DNA of 64,000 nt from Streptococcus oralis. Lineage in GTDB: Bacteria > Bacillota > Bacilli > Lactobacillales > Streptococcaceae. Where the stretch lies: NCBI RefSeq assembly GCF_016127915.1, contig NZ_CP066059.1:1446001-1510000 (forward strand), in the 5' to 3' direction. Within the stretch, counting starts at the first letter, position 1, and the number at the start of each line of letters is the position of its first letter. The notes under the pieces were generated by a model. It saw only the letters and a program-made list of their open reading frames with translations. It was not told where the DNA came from and did not search any database. The position numbers were made by a program, and so were the translations under genes. Positions 1 through 9,263 of this stretch are shown piece by piece.

Positions 1-746
1 ACGATGACTCCGAGAAAAGGCAAGGCACCTACAGTAATCATGGTGACACTTGTCGTTAGTGCCACTAGAAAGAGGGCCAGCTTTTCAAGTAGGGAGTAAG
101 AAATCCCCAAACTCTCACTGGTTTCCTTGCCCAGATTCATGATGGTGAAGGTTTGGGATAATTTCCAAACGGCTATCAGGATGATGAGGCCTAAGAAGAG
201 CCACTCATACTGATGGGTCTGAATCATGGAGAAGGAGCCCTGGGTCCAGGCCGTCATACTCTGAACCAGATTGAAACGATAGGCGATAACTTCTGTGACA
301 GAACCGATAATCCCACTATAGATGATCCCGATCAAGGGCAACATCCACCTTTCCTTTACAGAAAAAATAGTCATAAAGGCCAGGAAGAAGAGGGTAAATA
401 AGATGGATGAGCCAAAAGCAAAGAGCATCTTTTGGGTCAGACTTGCAGACGGAAAGACAAAGAGGCTTAACACCATTCCCAGTTTGGCGGCTTCAGTCGT
501 TCCGACTGTACTCGGAGCAGCAAACTGATTTTGGGTAATGGTCTGTATGAGGAGTCCTGCCATGCTCATACTAGAGGCTGCAAGGAGAATACTGATGGTT
601 CTTGGAAGACGCGATTCCTGAAAGAGAAGCCAAGTCTGCTGGTCAAAAGCAAAGAATTTTTCCCAAGAAAAATCACTGGTTCCAATGGTAATGGAGAGAA
701 AGACTAGGAGTAGAAGTAAGCCCGTTAAAATATGAGAGAGTTTCAT
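1..746 (-). CDS. piuB: Iron-compound ABC transporter permease (FecCD family), PiuB/FatD-like, partial
   Basis: Integral membrane permease subunit of a ferric-siderophore or heme ABC importer. The gene runs off the left edge, leaving about 248 N-terminal residues of a family normally near 320. Several long hydrophobic segments are visible, and the FecCD hallmark LPRTISILLAASSMSMAG followed by TQNQFAAPSTVG (a transport-pathway loop) is present. The start at 746 is chosen because AAAGGACGGAG lies just upstream; an in-frame ATG at 761 has no ribosome site. It is the first gene of a minus-strand operon, matching the pneumococcal order piuB(fatD)-C-D-A. A promoter with CodY-like boxes lies upstream. 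The family is sure; the exact paralogue is inferred from sequence recall and from pepA being its neighbour. Confidence 0.82.
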   Translation of the reverse strand, partial: MKLSHILTGLLLLLVFLSITIGTSDFSWEKFFAFDQQTWLLFQESRLPRTISILLAASSMSMAGLLIQTITQNQFAAPSTVGTTEAAKLGMVLSLFVFPSASLTQKMLFAFGSSILFTLFFLAFMTIFSVKERWMLPLIGIIYSGIIGSVTEVIAYRFNLVQSMTAWTQGSFSMIQTHQYEWLFLGLIILIAVWKLSQTFTIMNLGKETSESLGISYSLLEKLALFLVALTTSVTMITVGALPFLGVI

Positions 747-792
747 GCTCCGTCCTTTCATGTAGATTTGGTATAAAAATACCCTTGGAGAT

Positions 793-821
793 AATGTAAC
801 ACGATTTTTTTAATCTGTCAA
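793..821 (-). promoter_or_regulatory. Promoter of the iron-uptake operon
   Basis: On the minus strand, TTGACA (816-821) and TACATT (793-798) are separated by exactly 17 bp, and the start codon of the permease lies about 50 bp downstream. This is a sigma-A type promoter. Confidence 0.7.
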
Positions 822-823
822 TA

Positions 824-838
824 AATTTTCTGACAATT
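824..838. promoter_or_regulatory. CodY box 1
   Basis: AATTTTCTGACAATT matches the CodY consensus AATTTTCWGAAAATT at 14 of 15 positions. It abuts the -35 box of the piuB-type promoter, where a bound repressor would block RNA polymerase. CodY control of this iron operon is known in S. pneumoniae; its use here is inference. Confidence 0.7.
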
Positions 839-856
839 TAATGTAAAAAGAAAGAA

Positions 857-871
857 AAATTTCTGAAATTA
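857..871. promoter_or_regulatory. CodY box 2 (weaker)
   Basis: AAATTTCTGAAATTA matches the CodY consensus at 12 of 15 positions and lies 18 bp beyond box 1, on the pepA side of the divergent intergenic region. Confidence 0.45.
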
Positions 872-979
872 CATCTGCCCCTCTCTTTTATTGGAAAACT
901 GAGTAAAAACCAATCTACCTTCCCACTATCCTTCTCCTATAAAAAGTGGTAAAATGGAGGACAGAAAGAAGGAACTGAT

Positions 980-2044
980 ATGACAACATTATTTTCAAAA
1001 ATCAAAGAAGTAACAGAGCTTGCTGCGATCTCAGGTCATGAAGCGCCTGTACGGACTTATCTTCGTGAAAAGTTGACACCGCATGTGGATGAAGTAGTGA
1101 CAGATGGCTTGGGTGGTATTTTCGGTATCAAGCATTCAGAAGCTACTGATGCACCACGCGTCTTGGTCGCTTCTCACATGGACGAAGTTGGTTTTATGGT
1201 CAGCGAGATTAAGCCAGATGGTACCTTCCGTGTCGTTGAAATCGGTGGCTGGAACCCTATGGTGGTCAGCAGCCAACGCTTTAAACTCTTTACGCGTGAT
1301 GGTCGTGAAATTCCTGTGATCTCAGGTTCTGTTCCTCCACATTTGACTCGTGGAACAGGTGGACCAACCATGCCAGCTATTTCAGATATCATTTTTGATG
1401 GTGGGTTTGCAGACAAGGCTGAGGCAGAAAGTTTTGGCATTCGTCCTGGTGATACCATTGTCCCTGATAGTTCCGCTATCTTGACAGCCAATGAAAAAAA
1501 TATCATCTCAAAAGCTTGGGACAACCGCTACGGTGTTCTCATGGTAAGCGAGCTAGCTGAAGCTTTATCAGGTCAAAAACTCGGAAATGAACTCTACCTT
1601 GGCTCGAACGTCCAAGAAGAAGTTGGTCTTCGTGGCGCTCATACTTCTACAACTAAGTTTGATCCAGAAGTTTTCCTAGCTGTTGACTGTTCACCTGCTG
1701 GTGATGTTTATGGTGGCCAAGGTAAGATTGGGGATGGAACCTTGATTCGCTTCTACGATCCAGGTCACTTGCTTCTCCCAGGTATGAAGGATTTCCTTTT
1801 GACAACGGCTGAAGAAGCGGGTATCAAGTACCAATACTACTGTGGAAAAGGTGGAACGGACGCTGGAGCAGCTCACCTGAAAAATGGTGGTGTCCCATCT
1901 ACAACTATCGGTGTCTGCGCTCGTTATATCCACTCTCACCAAACTCTCTACGCGATGGATGACTTCCTAGAAGCCCAAGCTTTCTTGCAAGCCTTGGTGA
2001 AAAAATTGGACCGCTCAACGGTTGATTTGATTAAAAATTATTAA
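980..2044 (+). CDS. pepA: Glutamyl aminopeptidase PepA (M42 family)
   Basis: Cytoplasmic dinuclear-metal aminopeptidase that removes N-terminal Glu or Asp (and other residues) from peptides. At 354 residues it has the normal M42 length. Visible metal-site motifs are SHMDEVGFMV (first His/Asp), WDNRYG (bridging Asp) and QEEVGLRGA (catalytic Glu pair), then AVDCSPAGD and a C-terminal YIHSHQT. The start follows AAGAAGGAACTGAT. It is transcribed away from the iron operon and is followed 18 bp later by the small immunity-like gene, probably one transcript ending at the hairpin at 2351. Other M42 members are called endoglucanase in databases; PepA is much more likely here. Confidence 0.93.
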   Translation: MTTLFSKIKEVTELAAISGHEAPVRTYLREKLTPHVDEVVTDGLGGIFGIKHSEATDAPRVLVASHMDEVGFMVSEIKPDGTFRVVEIGGWNPMVVSSQRFKLFTRDGREIPVISGSVPPHLTRGTGGPTMPAISDIIFDGGFADKAEAESFGIRPGDTIVPDSSAILTANEKNIISKAWDNRYGVLMVSELAEALSGQKLGNELYLGSNVQEEVGLRGAHTSTTKFDPEVFLAVDCSPAGDVYGGQGKIGDGTLIRFYDPGHLLLPGMKDFLLTTAEEAGIKYQYYCGKGGTDAGAAHLKNGGVPSTTIGVCARYIHSHQTLYAMDDFLEAQAFLQALVKKLDRSTVDLIKNY

Positions 2045-2062
2045 ACATGAGGGAGGTGCCGG

Positions 2063-2359
2063 ATGGCAGAACCAAACCTAGAAAGCCTTATAAAAGATCT
2101 CTATAACCATGCTCGTCAGGGTTTGAGTGAAGATTTAGTTGCTGCTCTCCTAGAGACTGCTAAAAAACTACCTACTACAAATGAGCAATTACTAGCAGTC
2201 CGTCTCTCAGGACTGGTCACCCGTGAATTGCTCATCAATCCCAAACACCCAGCACCTGAGTTGATCAACTTGGCGCGCTTTATCAAAAGAGAAGAAGCCA
2301 AGTATAGAGGCACTGCAGTTTCTGCTATCATGTTTGGAGAACTCTTTAAAATGCTTTGA
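2063..2359 (+). CDS. Small helical protein, enterocin-A-immunity-like
   Basis: A 98-residue, cytoplasmic-looking, all-helical protein with no signal peptide or membrane segment. Size and helix pattern fit the EntA_Immun fold, a four-helix bundle that protects producers from class II bacteriocins, and close homologues are usually annotated bacteriocin immunity protein. It begins after GGGAGGTGCCGG, 18 bp behind pepA, and its stop codon lies inside the terminator stem. No bacteriocin gene is adjacent, so a true immunity role is only inferred. It could instead be an uncharacterised PepA-linked protein. Confidence 0.6.
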   Translation: MAEPNLESLIKDLYNHARQGLSEDLVAALLETAKKLPTTNEQLLAVRLSGLVTRELLINPKHPAPELINLARFIKREEAKYRGTAVSAIMFGELFKML

Positions 2360-2386
2360 TTCCATTGTTAATCAAAGCATTTTTTT
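2351..2386 (+). terminator. Rho-independent terminator of pepA unit
   Basis: A perfect 11-bp stem (ATGCTTTGATT with AATCAAAGCAT), an 8-nt loop and a T run. The upstream gene's TGA sits within the stem. Confidence 0.88.
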
Positions 2387-2419
2387 ATATGTCAGAAAAG
2401 AAATTCTTGATGAGGAGAC

Positions 2420-2453
2420 GAAAAAAGCCATCCCATTCAGGATAGCTTTTTGG
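2420..2453 (-). terminator. Terminator of the Na/Pi cotransporter gene
   Basis: On the minus strand, AAAAGCTATCC pairs with GGATGGCTTTT (one G-U) and is followed by Ts, directly after the cotransporter stop codon. Confidence 0.7.
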
Positions 2454-2456
2454 TTA

Positions 2457-4088
2457 TTAGATTTGTTCAGCGATGACCTTTTCAGCTAGGTTCATAGCAT
2501 GGTCAGACACACGAGTGTAGTGGGAAATGATGTCGATAAAGTTGACTCCAGCTTGTGTAGAACACTCACCCTTGTTAAGGCGTTTGATGTGGGTCTTTCT
2601 GAGAACACGTTCCATATTGTTGATTTCTTTATGGCGTTCAATCAGACTTTGTGCTTTTTCAATATCATTGTTTTCTACACTATCAAGGGCATCTTTGATA
2701 AATGCAGTTGTTGCTTGATAAATCTCAGCTAATTCCTCCAAAGCAGCTTCAGAGAACTGAACATTCTTGCGTTGAAGATAGTCTGTTAGGTTGAGCAAGC
2801 CTTCTGCGTGGTCCCCAATCCGTTCCAAATCACGAGATGAATCAAGGATGTTAGTCAAGACTTCACTTTCCTTTTGACTCAAGGATTCGCTTGAGAGTCT
2901 GATGAGGTAACGAGTGAGTTTTTCATCGATGGTGTTGATGGCTTCCTCTGTCTTGTGCCCTTTTTCAGCTACCTTTTCATCCAAACCGATGATATAGGTA
3001 TAAGAAAGGTCAAAAGCTTTGGATGCATAGTTCCCCAAGTGCAAGAGTTCTTTTTTGGCATTTCCTAGAGCGATAGAAGGAGATTGCTGGATAAGTTGCT
3101 CGTCGAGATAGAGGGGCTCGTACTTGACAACCTCGTCTTCACCAGGGATGAGCTTGGTTACAAAGTAGGCCAAGGCTCCGATGAATGGAAATTGTACAAT
3201 GGTGTTACTTACGTTAAAGGCACCGTGAGAGAAGGCGATGGTCATCTCAGGTGAGAGGTGAAGGAGTGCCTGAAAGTACTCGATCATAGCAGTAAAGGGG
3301 CCTAATAGGATTAAGCAAAGAATAGTTCCTAAAACGTTAAAGGTAACGTGGGTTGCCGCAACGCGCTTTGCAGAGACATTGGCTCCAGCTGCCGCAATGA
3401 TAACTGTTAGGGTTGTCCCGATATTATCTCCGAAAAGAACTGGTAGTGAACCTTTAAGGTCAAGGAACCCACCTGCATAGAGGCCTTGCAAAATCCCGAT
3501 TGTAGCTGAGGAAGCCTGGATGAGGACGGTAATTACTGCACCAGCTACCACTCCTAAAATAGGATTTTGTCCCAAGGTTACCATATATTCCTTGAATTGT
3601 GGTAAATCTTTAAGCGGGCTCATACCGGCACTGATGAGGTTAAGAGCGTAGAAGATCCCCCCTACACCAAACAGGATGCGCCCGATATTGTTTGCTGTTC
3701 TGTTTTTTGTAAAGAAGAGAAACATAGTCCCAAGGAAAATCAAGGGTAAAGCATACTCACCCAGTTTGAAACCGATGATAAAGGAAGTAACGGTGGTTCC
3801 GATGTTGGCTCCCATGATAATTCCGATAGCCTGTCTAAGAGTGAGAAGACTAGCGCTGACCAGTCCGACCGTGATAACTGTAACCCCCGTACTTGACTGA
3901 ATGAGGGCAGTCACGACGATTCCGACTAGAACGCCTAAAAAGGGATTGCTAGTGTACTTGTCAATGTAAAAACGAAGGCGATCTCCAGCAGCTTGTTGCA
4001 AACCGTCTCCCATGGTCTTGATACTGTATAAAAACAGTCCTAGACCTCCTAAAAAGTGAAATAAAATTTCCTGCCAATTAATGGACAT
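2457..4088 (-). CDS. Na+/phosphate cotransporter with PhoU-like tail
   Basis: A 543-residue membrane protein of the NptA/YjbB type, expected to import inorganic phosphate with sodium. Residues 1-310 hold two inverted Na/Pi repeats, each with a signature QSS-type stretch: QSSTGVTVITVGLV near residue 64 and QASSATIGILQGL near 192, plus GANIGTTVT and GDNIGTTLT partner motifs. After about residue 340 the protein turns hydrophilic and helical, as in PhoU-type domains. It corresponds in order to the pneumococcal gene just before endoD. A CCGGAGGAAAAAG ribosome site precedes ATG 4088. It stands alone with its own terminator. Confidence 0.9.
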   Translation of the reverse strand: MSINWQEILFHFLGGLGLFLYSIKTMGDGLQQAAGDRLRFYIDKYTSNPFLGVLVGIVVTALIQSSTGVTVITVGLVSASLLTLRQAIGIIMGANIGTTVTSFIIGFKLGEYALPLIFLGTMFLFFTKNRTANNIGRILFGVGGIFYALNLISAGMSPLKDLPQFKEYMVTLGQNPILGVVAGAVITVLIQASSATIGILQGLYAGGFLDLKGSLPVLFGDNIGTTLTVIIAAAGANVSAKRVAATHVTFNVLGTILCLILLGPFTAMIEYFQALLHLSPEMTIAFSHGAFNVSNTIVQFPFIGALAYFVTKLIPGEDEVVKYEPLYLDEQLIQQSPSIALGNAKKELLHLGNYASKAFDLSYTYIIGLDEKVAEKGHKTEEAINTIDEKLTRYLIRLSSESLSQKESEVLTNILDSSRDLERIGDHAEGLLNLTDYLQRKNVQFSEAALEELAEIYQATTAFIKDALDSVENNDIEKAQSLIERHKEINNMERVLRKTHIKRLNKGECSTQAGVNFIDIISHYTRVSDHAMNLAEKVIAEQI

Positions 4089-4420
4089 TTCTTTTTCCTC
4101 CGGAAAATAATAACGGAATTTCTCCTATTCTATTTTAAAGGATAAAAGTAAATCTCACAAGTGTTTAGCTGAAATTTTCATAAGAAACAAGAACTTTCTT
4201 TTAAAATGAGAGATAGATTCCCTTTAAGATAGATGATTTATAGGATTGTGTCCAAATTTTATTGATTATTATCCTAGTTATAGTTTTTATGTTAAATAGA
4301 TTGACATCGCTTTCATATAGGATAAAATGAAGATGATCCTGTTCTGGTGTCGTACACTGAGAACAGTTACTTTTTATCAAAAAGTAAAGCGCTTACTTTA
4401 TATTTTATTAGGAGGATAAG
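4089..4420. promoter_or_regulatory. Divergent intergenic region with endoD promoter and 5' UTR structures
   Basis: The plus-strand promoter is TTGACA (4301-4306), a 16-bp spacer, then TAAAAT (4323-4328). The leader then holds a hairpin at 4339-4366 (CTGTTCT with AGAACAG, with inner GTGT/ACAC) and a second perfect inverted repeat at 4367-4387 (TTACTTTTT with AAAAAGTAA). It also holds a cre-like sequence GTAAAGCGCTTAC at 4384-4396, close to the CcpA consensus. AGGAGG lies 7 nt before endoD. CcpA control is inferred; the hairpins are seen directly. Confidence 0.6.
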
Positions 4421-7400
4421 ATGAAAAATCTATTTTTTGAAAAACGTTGCCGTTACAGTATTCGTAAGCTGTCAATCGGGGCTTGTTCCTTGATGATTGG
4501 TTCAGCTCTATTCGCAAGTCCAGCTCTTGCCGAACAAGTCGCAGCCCCTGAAACAGCTGCAAATACGAGCGCCCAAGCTACAAGCGCTAGTGAAACAGCT
4601 AATCCAGATACTGCAGCTATCGAAAAACAATTATCGGAAACAGAGAACAAAGTAGCTGAGCAACCAATTTCAGAAAACACTCCAGCAATAGCCGATTTGG
4701 TCAATGAAAAAGAAGAGGCAAAACCCGCTCCGGCAGATAAAGCTGAAAAACCTGCTCAACCAACTGATAAAGAAGAAGTTAAACCAGAGGAAACGCCTCA
4801 AGTGGCTGAGAAGAAAGCCGACAAACCGACTCTAGCAGACGTTCCTAAAAATGAGGAAAAGAGTCTCCGACCAAAAGAAATCAAATTTGATACATGGGAA
4901 GATTTGTTGAAATGGGAACCGGGTGCGCGTGAGGATGATCCTATTAACCGTTCCTCAGTTGAACTCGCCAAGCGCCATAGAGGCCAGTTGGTTAATGAAA
5001 AAGCAAGCAGAAGAGCCAAGGTTCAAGCTCTAGCAAATACCAACTCGAAAGCTAAAGACCACGCTTCTGTCGGTGGTGAGGAATTCAAGGCCTATGCTTT
5101 TGACTACTGGCAATACTTGGATTCAATGGTCTTCTGGGAAGGTCTAGTTCCAACTCCAGATGTCATTGATGCCGGTCACCGCAACGGAGTTCCCGTTTAT
5201 GGAACACTCTTTTTCAACTGGTCAAATAGCATTGCCGACCAAGAGAAATTTGCAGCTGCCTTGAAACAAGACGCAGATGGCACCTTCCCTATCGCACGGA
5301 AACTTGTCGATCTTGCTAAGTACTATGGCTTTGATGGCTATTTCATTAATCAGGAAACAACGGGAGAATTGGTAGCACCTCTTGGTGAAAAAATGCGCCA
5401 ATTCATGCTCTATACAAAAGAATACGCAGCCAAAGTCAACCACCCGATCAAGTATGCTTGGTACGATGCCATGACCTACAAATACGGTCGTTACCACGAA
5501 GATGGTCTAGGTGATTACAACTACCAGTTCATGCAAAAAGAAGGTGACAAAGTCCCTGCAGATCAATTTTTTGCCAATTTCAACTGGAACAAGGAAAAGA
5601 ATGACCACTCCGTAGAGATGGCCAAATGGCTAGAGCGTAGTCAATATGATGTCTTTGCAGGCTTGGAATTGCAACAAGGTGGTTCTTATAAGACCAAAGT
5701 CAAATGGGATGCCCTCTTAGATGAAAAAGGTAAGTTGCGTTTGTCGTTAGGACTTTTTGCACCAGATACGATTACCAGTCTAGGAAAAACAGGCGAAGAC
5801 TACCACAAGAATGAAGACATCTTCTTTACAGGTTACCAAGGAGATCCAACGGCTCAAAAACCAGCAGATAAAGAGTGGTATGGGATTGCCAATTTAGTTG
5901 CTGATCGTACACCGGCAGTAGGCCGAACCTTCACGACCTCCTTTAATACAGGTCATGGTAGAAAATGGTTTGTAGACGGTAAAGTTTCTAAGGATTCTGA
6001 GTGGAACTACCGTTCGGTTTCAGGTGTCTTGCCAACATGGCGCTGGTGGCAGACTTCGACGGGGGAAAAACTTCGTGCAGAATACGACTTTACAGATGCC
6101 TACAATGGTGGGAACTCCCTTAAATTCTCAGGTGATGTAGCTGGTAAGACGGACCAGGATGTGAATTTGTATTCTACCAAACTAGAAGTAACTGAGAAAA
6201 CCAAACTTCGTGTTGCCCACAAGGGAGGAAAAGGCTCTAAAGTTTATATGGCCTTCTCTACAACTCCAGACTACAAATTTGAGGGTGCAGCTGCATGGAA
6301 AGAACTGACTCTCTCTGATGACTGGAAGAATGAAGAATTTGACCTTAGCTCACTAGCTGGAAAAACCATCTATGCAGTCAAACTCTTCTTTGAGCATGAA
6401 GGAGCTGTAAAAGATTATCAGTTTAACCTAGGTCAATTGACAATTTCGGATAATCACCAAGCACCACAGGCACCGACGGGGCTATCTGTAGTGAAACAAT
6501 CTCTCAAGAATGCCCAAGAAGCTGAAGCAGTGGTCCAATTTGCTGGTAACCAAGATGCAGATTTCTATGAAGTCTACGAAAAAGATGGAGATAACTGGCG
6601 TTTGTTGACAGGATCATCTGCTTCAACCATCTACTTGCCAAAAGTTAGCCGTTCTGCTAATGCGACTGGTAGGACTCAGGAACTGAAAGTCGTTGCAGTT
6701 GGTAAAAATGGCCTCCGTTCCGAAGCTGCGACGGCATCCTTTAACTGGGGGATGACAGTTCAGGATACAACTCTCCCAAGACCTTTGGCTGAAAATATTG
6801 TTCCAGGGGCAACGGTTATTGGTAGCACTTTCCCAAATACTGAAGGTGGAGAAGGTATTGAAGGTATGCTGAACGGTACCATTACTAGCTTGTCAGATAA
6901 GTGGTCTTCAGCTCAGTTGAGCGGTAGTGTGGATATTCGTTTGACCCAACCACGTCGTGTTGTCAGATGGGTCATGGATCATGCGGGAGCTGGTGGTGAG
7001 TCTGTCAACGATGGTTTGATGAACACCAAGGACTTTGACCTTTATTACAAGGATACAGATGGTGAGTGGAAACTAGCTAAGGAAGTCCGTGGCAACAAAG
7101 CACACGTGACAGATATCACTCTTGACAAACCAATCACTGCTCAAGACTGGCGTCTAAAAGTTATCACTTCAGATAACGGGACACCTTGGAAGGCCATTCG
7201 TATCTACAACTGGAAGATGTACGAAACCTTGGATACAGAAAGCCAAAATATTCCAATGGCTAAGGTAGCTACCCGTTCACTTGGAAACCATCAAGTTCAA
7301 CTAGGCTTCTCTGATGTTCCAGCGGGTGCAACTATCACCGTTTACGACAAGGCAGATTCACAAACACCAATTGCAACCTTGAAGTCTGAAACTGGAGGCG

Positions 7401-9145
7401 ACTTGGCAACAGCACCATTGGGATTTGACAAGCAACCAACTCTCCTCTACTATCGTACCCAACTACCTGGCAAAGAAATCAGTAACACCTTGGCAGTAGC
7501 GATTCCGCAGGATGAGAGAAAAATTGCTGCAGTTAGCCTTGAAAAAGGACCTAAGAAGATAGTTTACAAAGAGGGAGAAAATCTCGACCTCAGAGGCGGA
7601 ACCCTCCGTGTTCAGTACGAAGGGGGACAAGCTGATGAGCTGATTAACCTTACTCACTCAGGTGTGACAGTATCTGGCTACGACGCTCATCAAAAAGGGG
7701 AACAAAAGCTCACAGTTAGCTATCTTGGACTTCCAGTTACTGGTGACTTAAAGGTACAAGTGACAGGACAAGATGAAGTAAAACCAAAAGAAGTAGCGGG
7801 CTTGTATATTACTAAGAAACCAAAAACAGACTATCTAGTAGGAGATCAACTGGATCTCTCTGAAGGTCGCTTTGGTGTTCTCTATGATGATGAGACGGAA
7901 GAAAGTCATACCTTTACGGACCAAGGTGTTGAAATCACGGGCTATGATGCTCAGAAGACTGGACGACAAACCTTGACCTTGCATTACAAGGGACACACTG
8001 CTGAGTTCGATGTCTTGGTTTCTCCAAAGGCTGCAGTCAATGATGAGTACCTCAAACAAGAAATCACTGCTGCCCAAGGCCGTCAGTCAACCCTTGCCTA
8101 CACCTTCTCAAGCGAGGACAAACAAGCAGCACTAGTAGAAAAACTAAATGCTGCCAAGGCAGTTGCAGAAAACCATGATGCCAGTCAAGAAGAAGTCAAC
8201 AAAGCCTTGAATGAATTGAAACAAGCTGGAGCGGACTTGGATGGAAATCAACGTTATCAAACTGCTAGAGAAGAATTGGAAGGCTTGCTCGAATCCCTTC
8301 GTGAAAAAGATCCTAAAGCCGAGTTGATTGAACAAGCAGAAACTTTGTTGGCTTCAGAGATGCCAACTCCACAAGCTTTTGCGGAAATGAAAGAAAAGTT
8401 GAATAAGAAACTAGCACCTGCAGAAGAAAGCCATCATGTTGGAAGCATGGATCCAAATGAACTGGCTCCAACGGTTGAAGCTCTCCCTGAACTAGTTATT
8501 GAAACTGAAACAACAGCCTTTGAACGTCAGGAGCGACCAAACGCCAAACTTCTCAAAGGACAACGCCAGCTAATTCAAGCAGGAGCGGAAGGCCAAGTTC
8601 GTCGTCTAGTAGAAGTAGATGTCCAAGGCAATCGTACCCTTCGTTCGACAGAAGTTGTCAAGGAAGCTCTTCCAGAAATTGTTGAAGTTGGAACAAAAGT
8701 TCTGTCCAGCAATCAACCAGCTGAGGGAGTAAAAGACCTAGTTTTAGAAATTCCGAAACTAGAAATTGAAGAGGATACAGTGGCCTTCGATCTTCAAGAG
8801 CGACCGAATGCAGCCCTTCTCACAGGACAACGCCGTGTTGTGCAAGCAGGAGTTGAAGGCCAAGTTCGTCGCTTTGTAGAAGTTGATGGTCAGGGCAAAC
8901 GCACCCTTCGTTCAACTGAGGTTCTCAAGGAAGCTCTTCCAGAAATTGTTGAAGTAGGAACGAAAGAGGAGCAAGTCTCACAAACAAGGGATCAAGCGCT
9001 TTCAGCAGCACCAGCGAAAGTTGAAAAAGCAAGTAAAGCACTTCCAAATACGGGAGCGACAAGAGATGCTAGTCTAGTAGCGCTGGGACTCCTCGGACTA
9101 ATGAGTGGCTACGGCTTGCTCTCTAGAAAGGGGAGAGAAGACTAA
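4421..9145 (+). CDS. endoD: Wall-anchored endo-beta-N-acetylglucosaminidase, GH85 (EndoD-like)
   Basis: Secreted surface glycosidase that cuts between the two core GlcNAc residues of N-linked glycans on host glycoproteins. Order of parts in 1574 residues: YSIRK signal peptide (about 1-38), acidic Lys/Glu/Pro-rich linker to 155, and a GH85 barrel (about 180-560) with catalytic N310 and E312 in YFINQETTG. Carbohydrate-binding-like beta domains follow (about 560-960), then Ig-like and FIVAR-like stretches to 1340. Two G5-type repeats each end EIVEVGTK. The sortase signal LPNTG with hydrophobic segment and basic tail is at the C terminus. It is monocistronic. The position next to pgk matches S. 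pneumoniae. The cre-like box suggests sugar-responsive control. Confidence 0.93.
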   Translation: MKNLFFEKRCRYSIRKLSIGACSLMIGSALFASPALAEQVAAPETAANTSAQATSASETANPDTAAIEKQLSETENKVAEQPISENTPAIADLVNEKEEAKPAPADKAEKPAQPTDKEEVKPEETPQVAEKKADKPTLADVPKNEEKSLRPKEIKFDTWEDLLKWEPGAREDDPINRSSVELAKRHRGQLVNEKASRRAKVQALANTNSKAKDHASVGGEEFKAYAFDYWQYLDSMVFWEGLVPTPDVIDAGHRNGVPVYGTLFFNWSNSIADQEKFAAALKQDADGTFPIARKLVDLAKYYGFDGYFINQETTGELVAPLGEKMRQFMLYTKEYAAKVNHPIKYAWYDAMTYKYGRYHEDGLGDYNYQFMQKEGDKVPADQFFANFNWNKEKNDHSVEMAKWLERSQYDVFAGLELQQGGSYKTKVKWDALLDEKGKLRLSLGLFAPDTITSLGKTGEDYHKNEDIFFTGYQGDPTAQKPADKEWYGIANLVADRTPAVGRTFTTSFNTGHGRKWFVDGKVSKDSEWNYRSVSGVLPTWRWWQTSTGEKLRAEYDFTDAYNGGNSLKFSGDVAGKTDQDVNLYSTKLEVTEKTKLRVAHKGGKGSKVYMAFSTTPDYKFEGAAAWKELTLSDDWKNEEFDLSSLAGKTIYAVKLFFEHEGAVKDYQFNLGQLTISDNHQAPQAPTGLSVVKQSLKNAQEAEAVVQFAGNQDADFYEVYEKDGDNWRLLTGSSASTIYLPKVSRSANATGRTQELKVVAVGKNGLRSEAATASFNWGMTVQDTTLPRPLAENIVPGATVIGSTFPNTEGGEGIEGMLNGTITSLSDKWSSAQLSGSVDIRLTQPRRVVRWVMDHAGAGGESVNDGLMNTKDFDLYYKDTDGEWKLAKEVRGNKAHVTDITLDKPITAQDWRLKVITSDNGTPWKAIRIYNWKMYETLDTESQNIPMAKVATRSLGNHQVQLGFSDVPAGATITVYDKADSQTPIATLKSETGGDLATAPLGFDKQPTLLYYRTQLPGKEISNTLAVAIPQDERKIAAVSLEKGPKKIVYKEGENLDLRGGTLRVQYEGGQADELINLTHSGVTVSGYDAHQKGEQKLTVSYLGLPVTGDLKVQVTGQDEVKPKEVAGLYITKKPKTDYLVGDQLDLSEGRFGVLYDDETEESHTFTDQGVEITGYDAQKTGRQTLTLHYKGHTAEFDVLVSPKAAVNDEYLKQEITAAQGRQSTLAYTFSSEDKQAALVEKLNAAKAVAENHDASQEEVNKALNELKQAGADLDGNQRYQTAREELEGLLESLREKDPKAELIEQAETLLASEMPTPQAFAEMKEKLNKKLAPAEESHHVGSMDPNELAPTVEALPELVIETETTAFERQERPNAKLLKGQRQLIQAGAEGQVRRLVEVDVQGNRTLRSTEVVKEALPEIVEVGTKVLSSNQPAEGVKDLVLEIPKLEIEEDTVAFDLQERPNAALLTGQRRVVQAGVEGQVRRFVEVDGQGKRTLRSTEVLKEALPEIVEVGTKEEQVSQTRDQALSAAPAKVEKASKALPNTGATRDASLVALGLLGLMSGYGLLSRKGRED

Positions 9146-9183
9146 CCAGATTTGCGAATCTTGGATTTTCTCATAAAAATTAA

Positions 9184-9223
9184 AAAACAAGGTTTGACTG
9201 TAAATTAGTCAGGCCTTGTTTTT
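9184..9223 (+). terminator. Terminator of endoD
   Basis: AAACAAGG..TTTGACT pairs with AGTCA.GGCCTTGTTT, followed by Ts, 40 bp after the endoD stop. An A-rich 5' flank means it may also serve the opposite strand. Confidence 0.78.
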
Positions 9224-9263
9224 AGTTTTGAAATTGAAGAGTAAATTTGAAGCTAGATTTTTG

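Noticed and set aside
213-528. Small plus-strand frames in the first 530 bases
   Set aside because: They are opposite-strand shadows of the FecCD permease gene that runs off the left edge.
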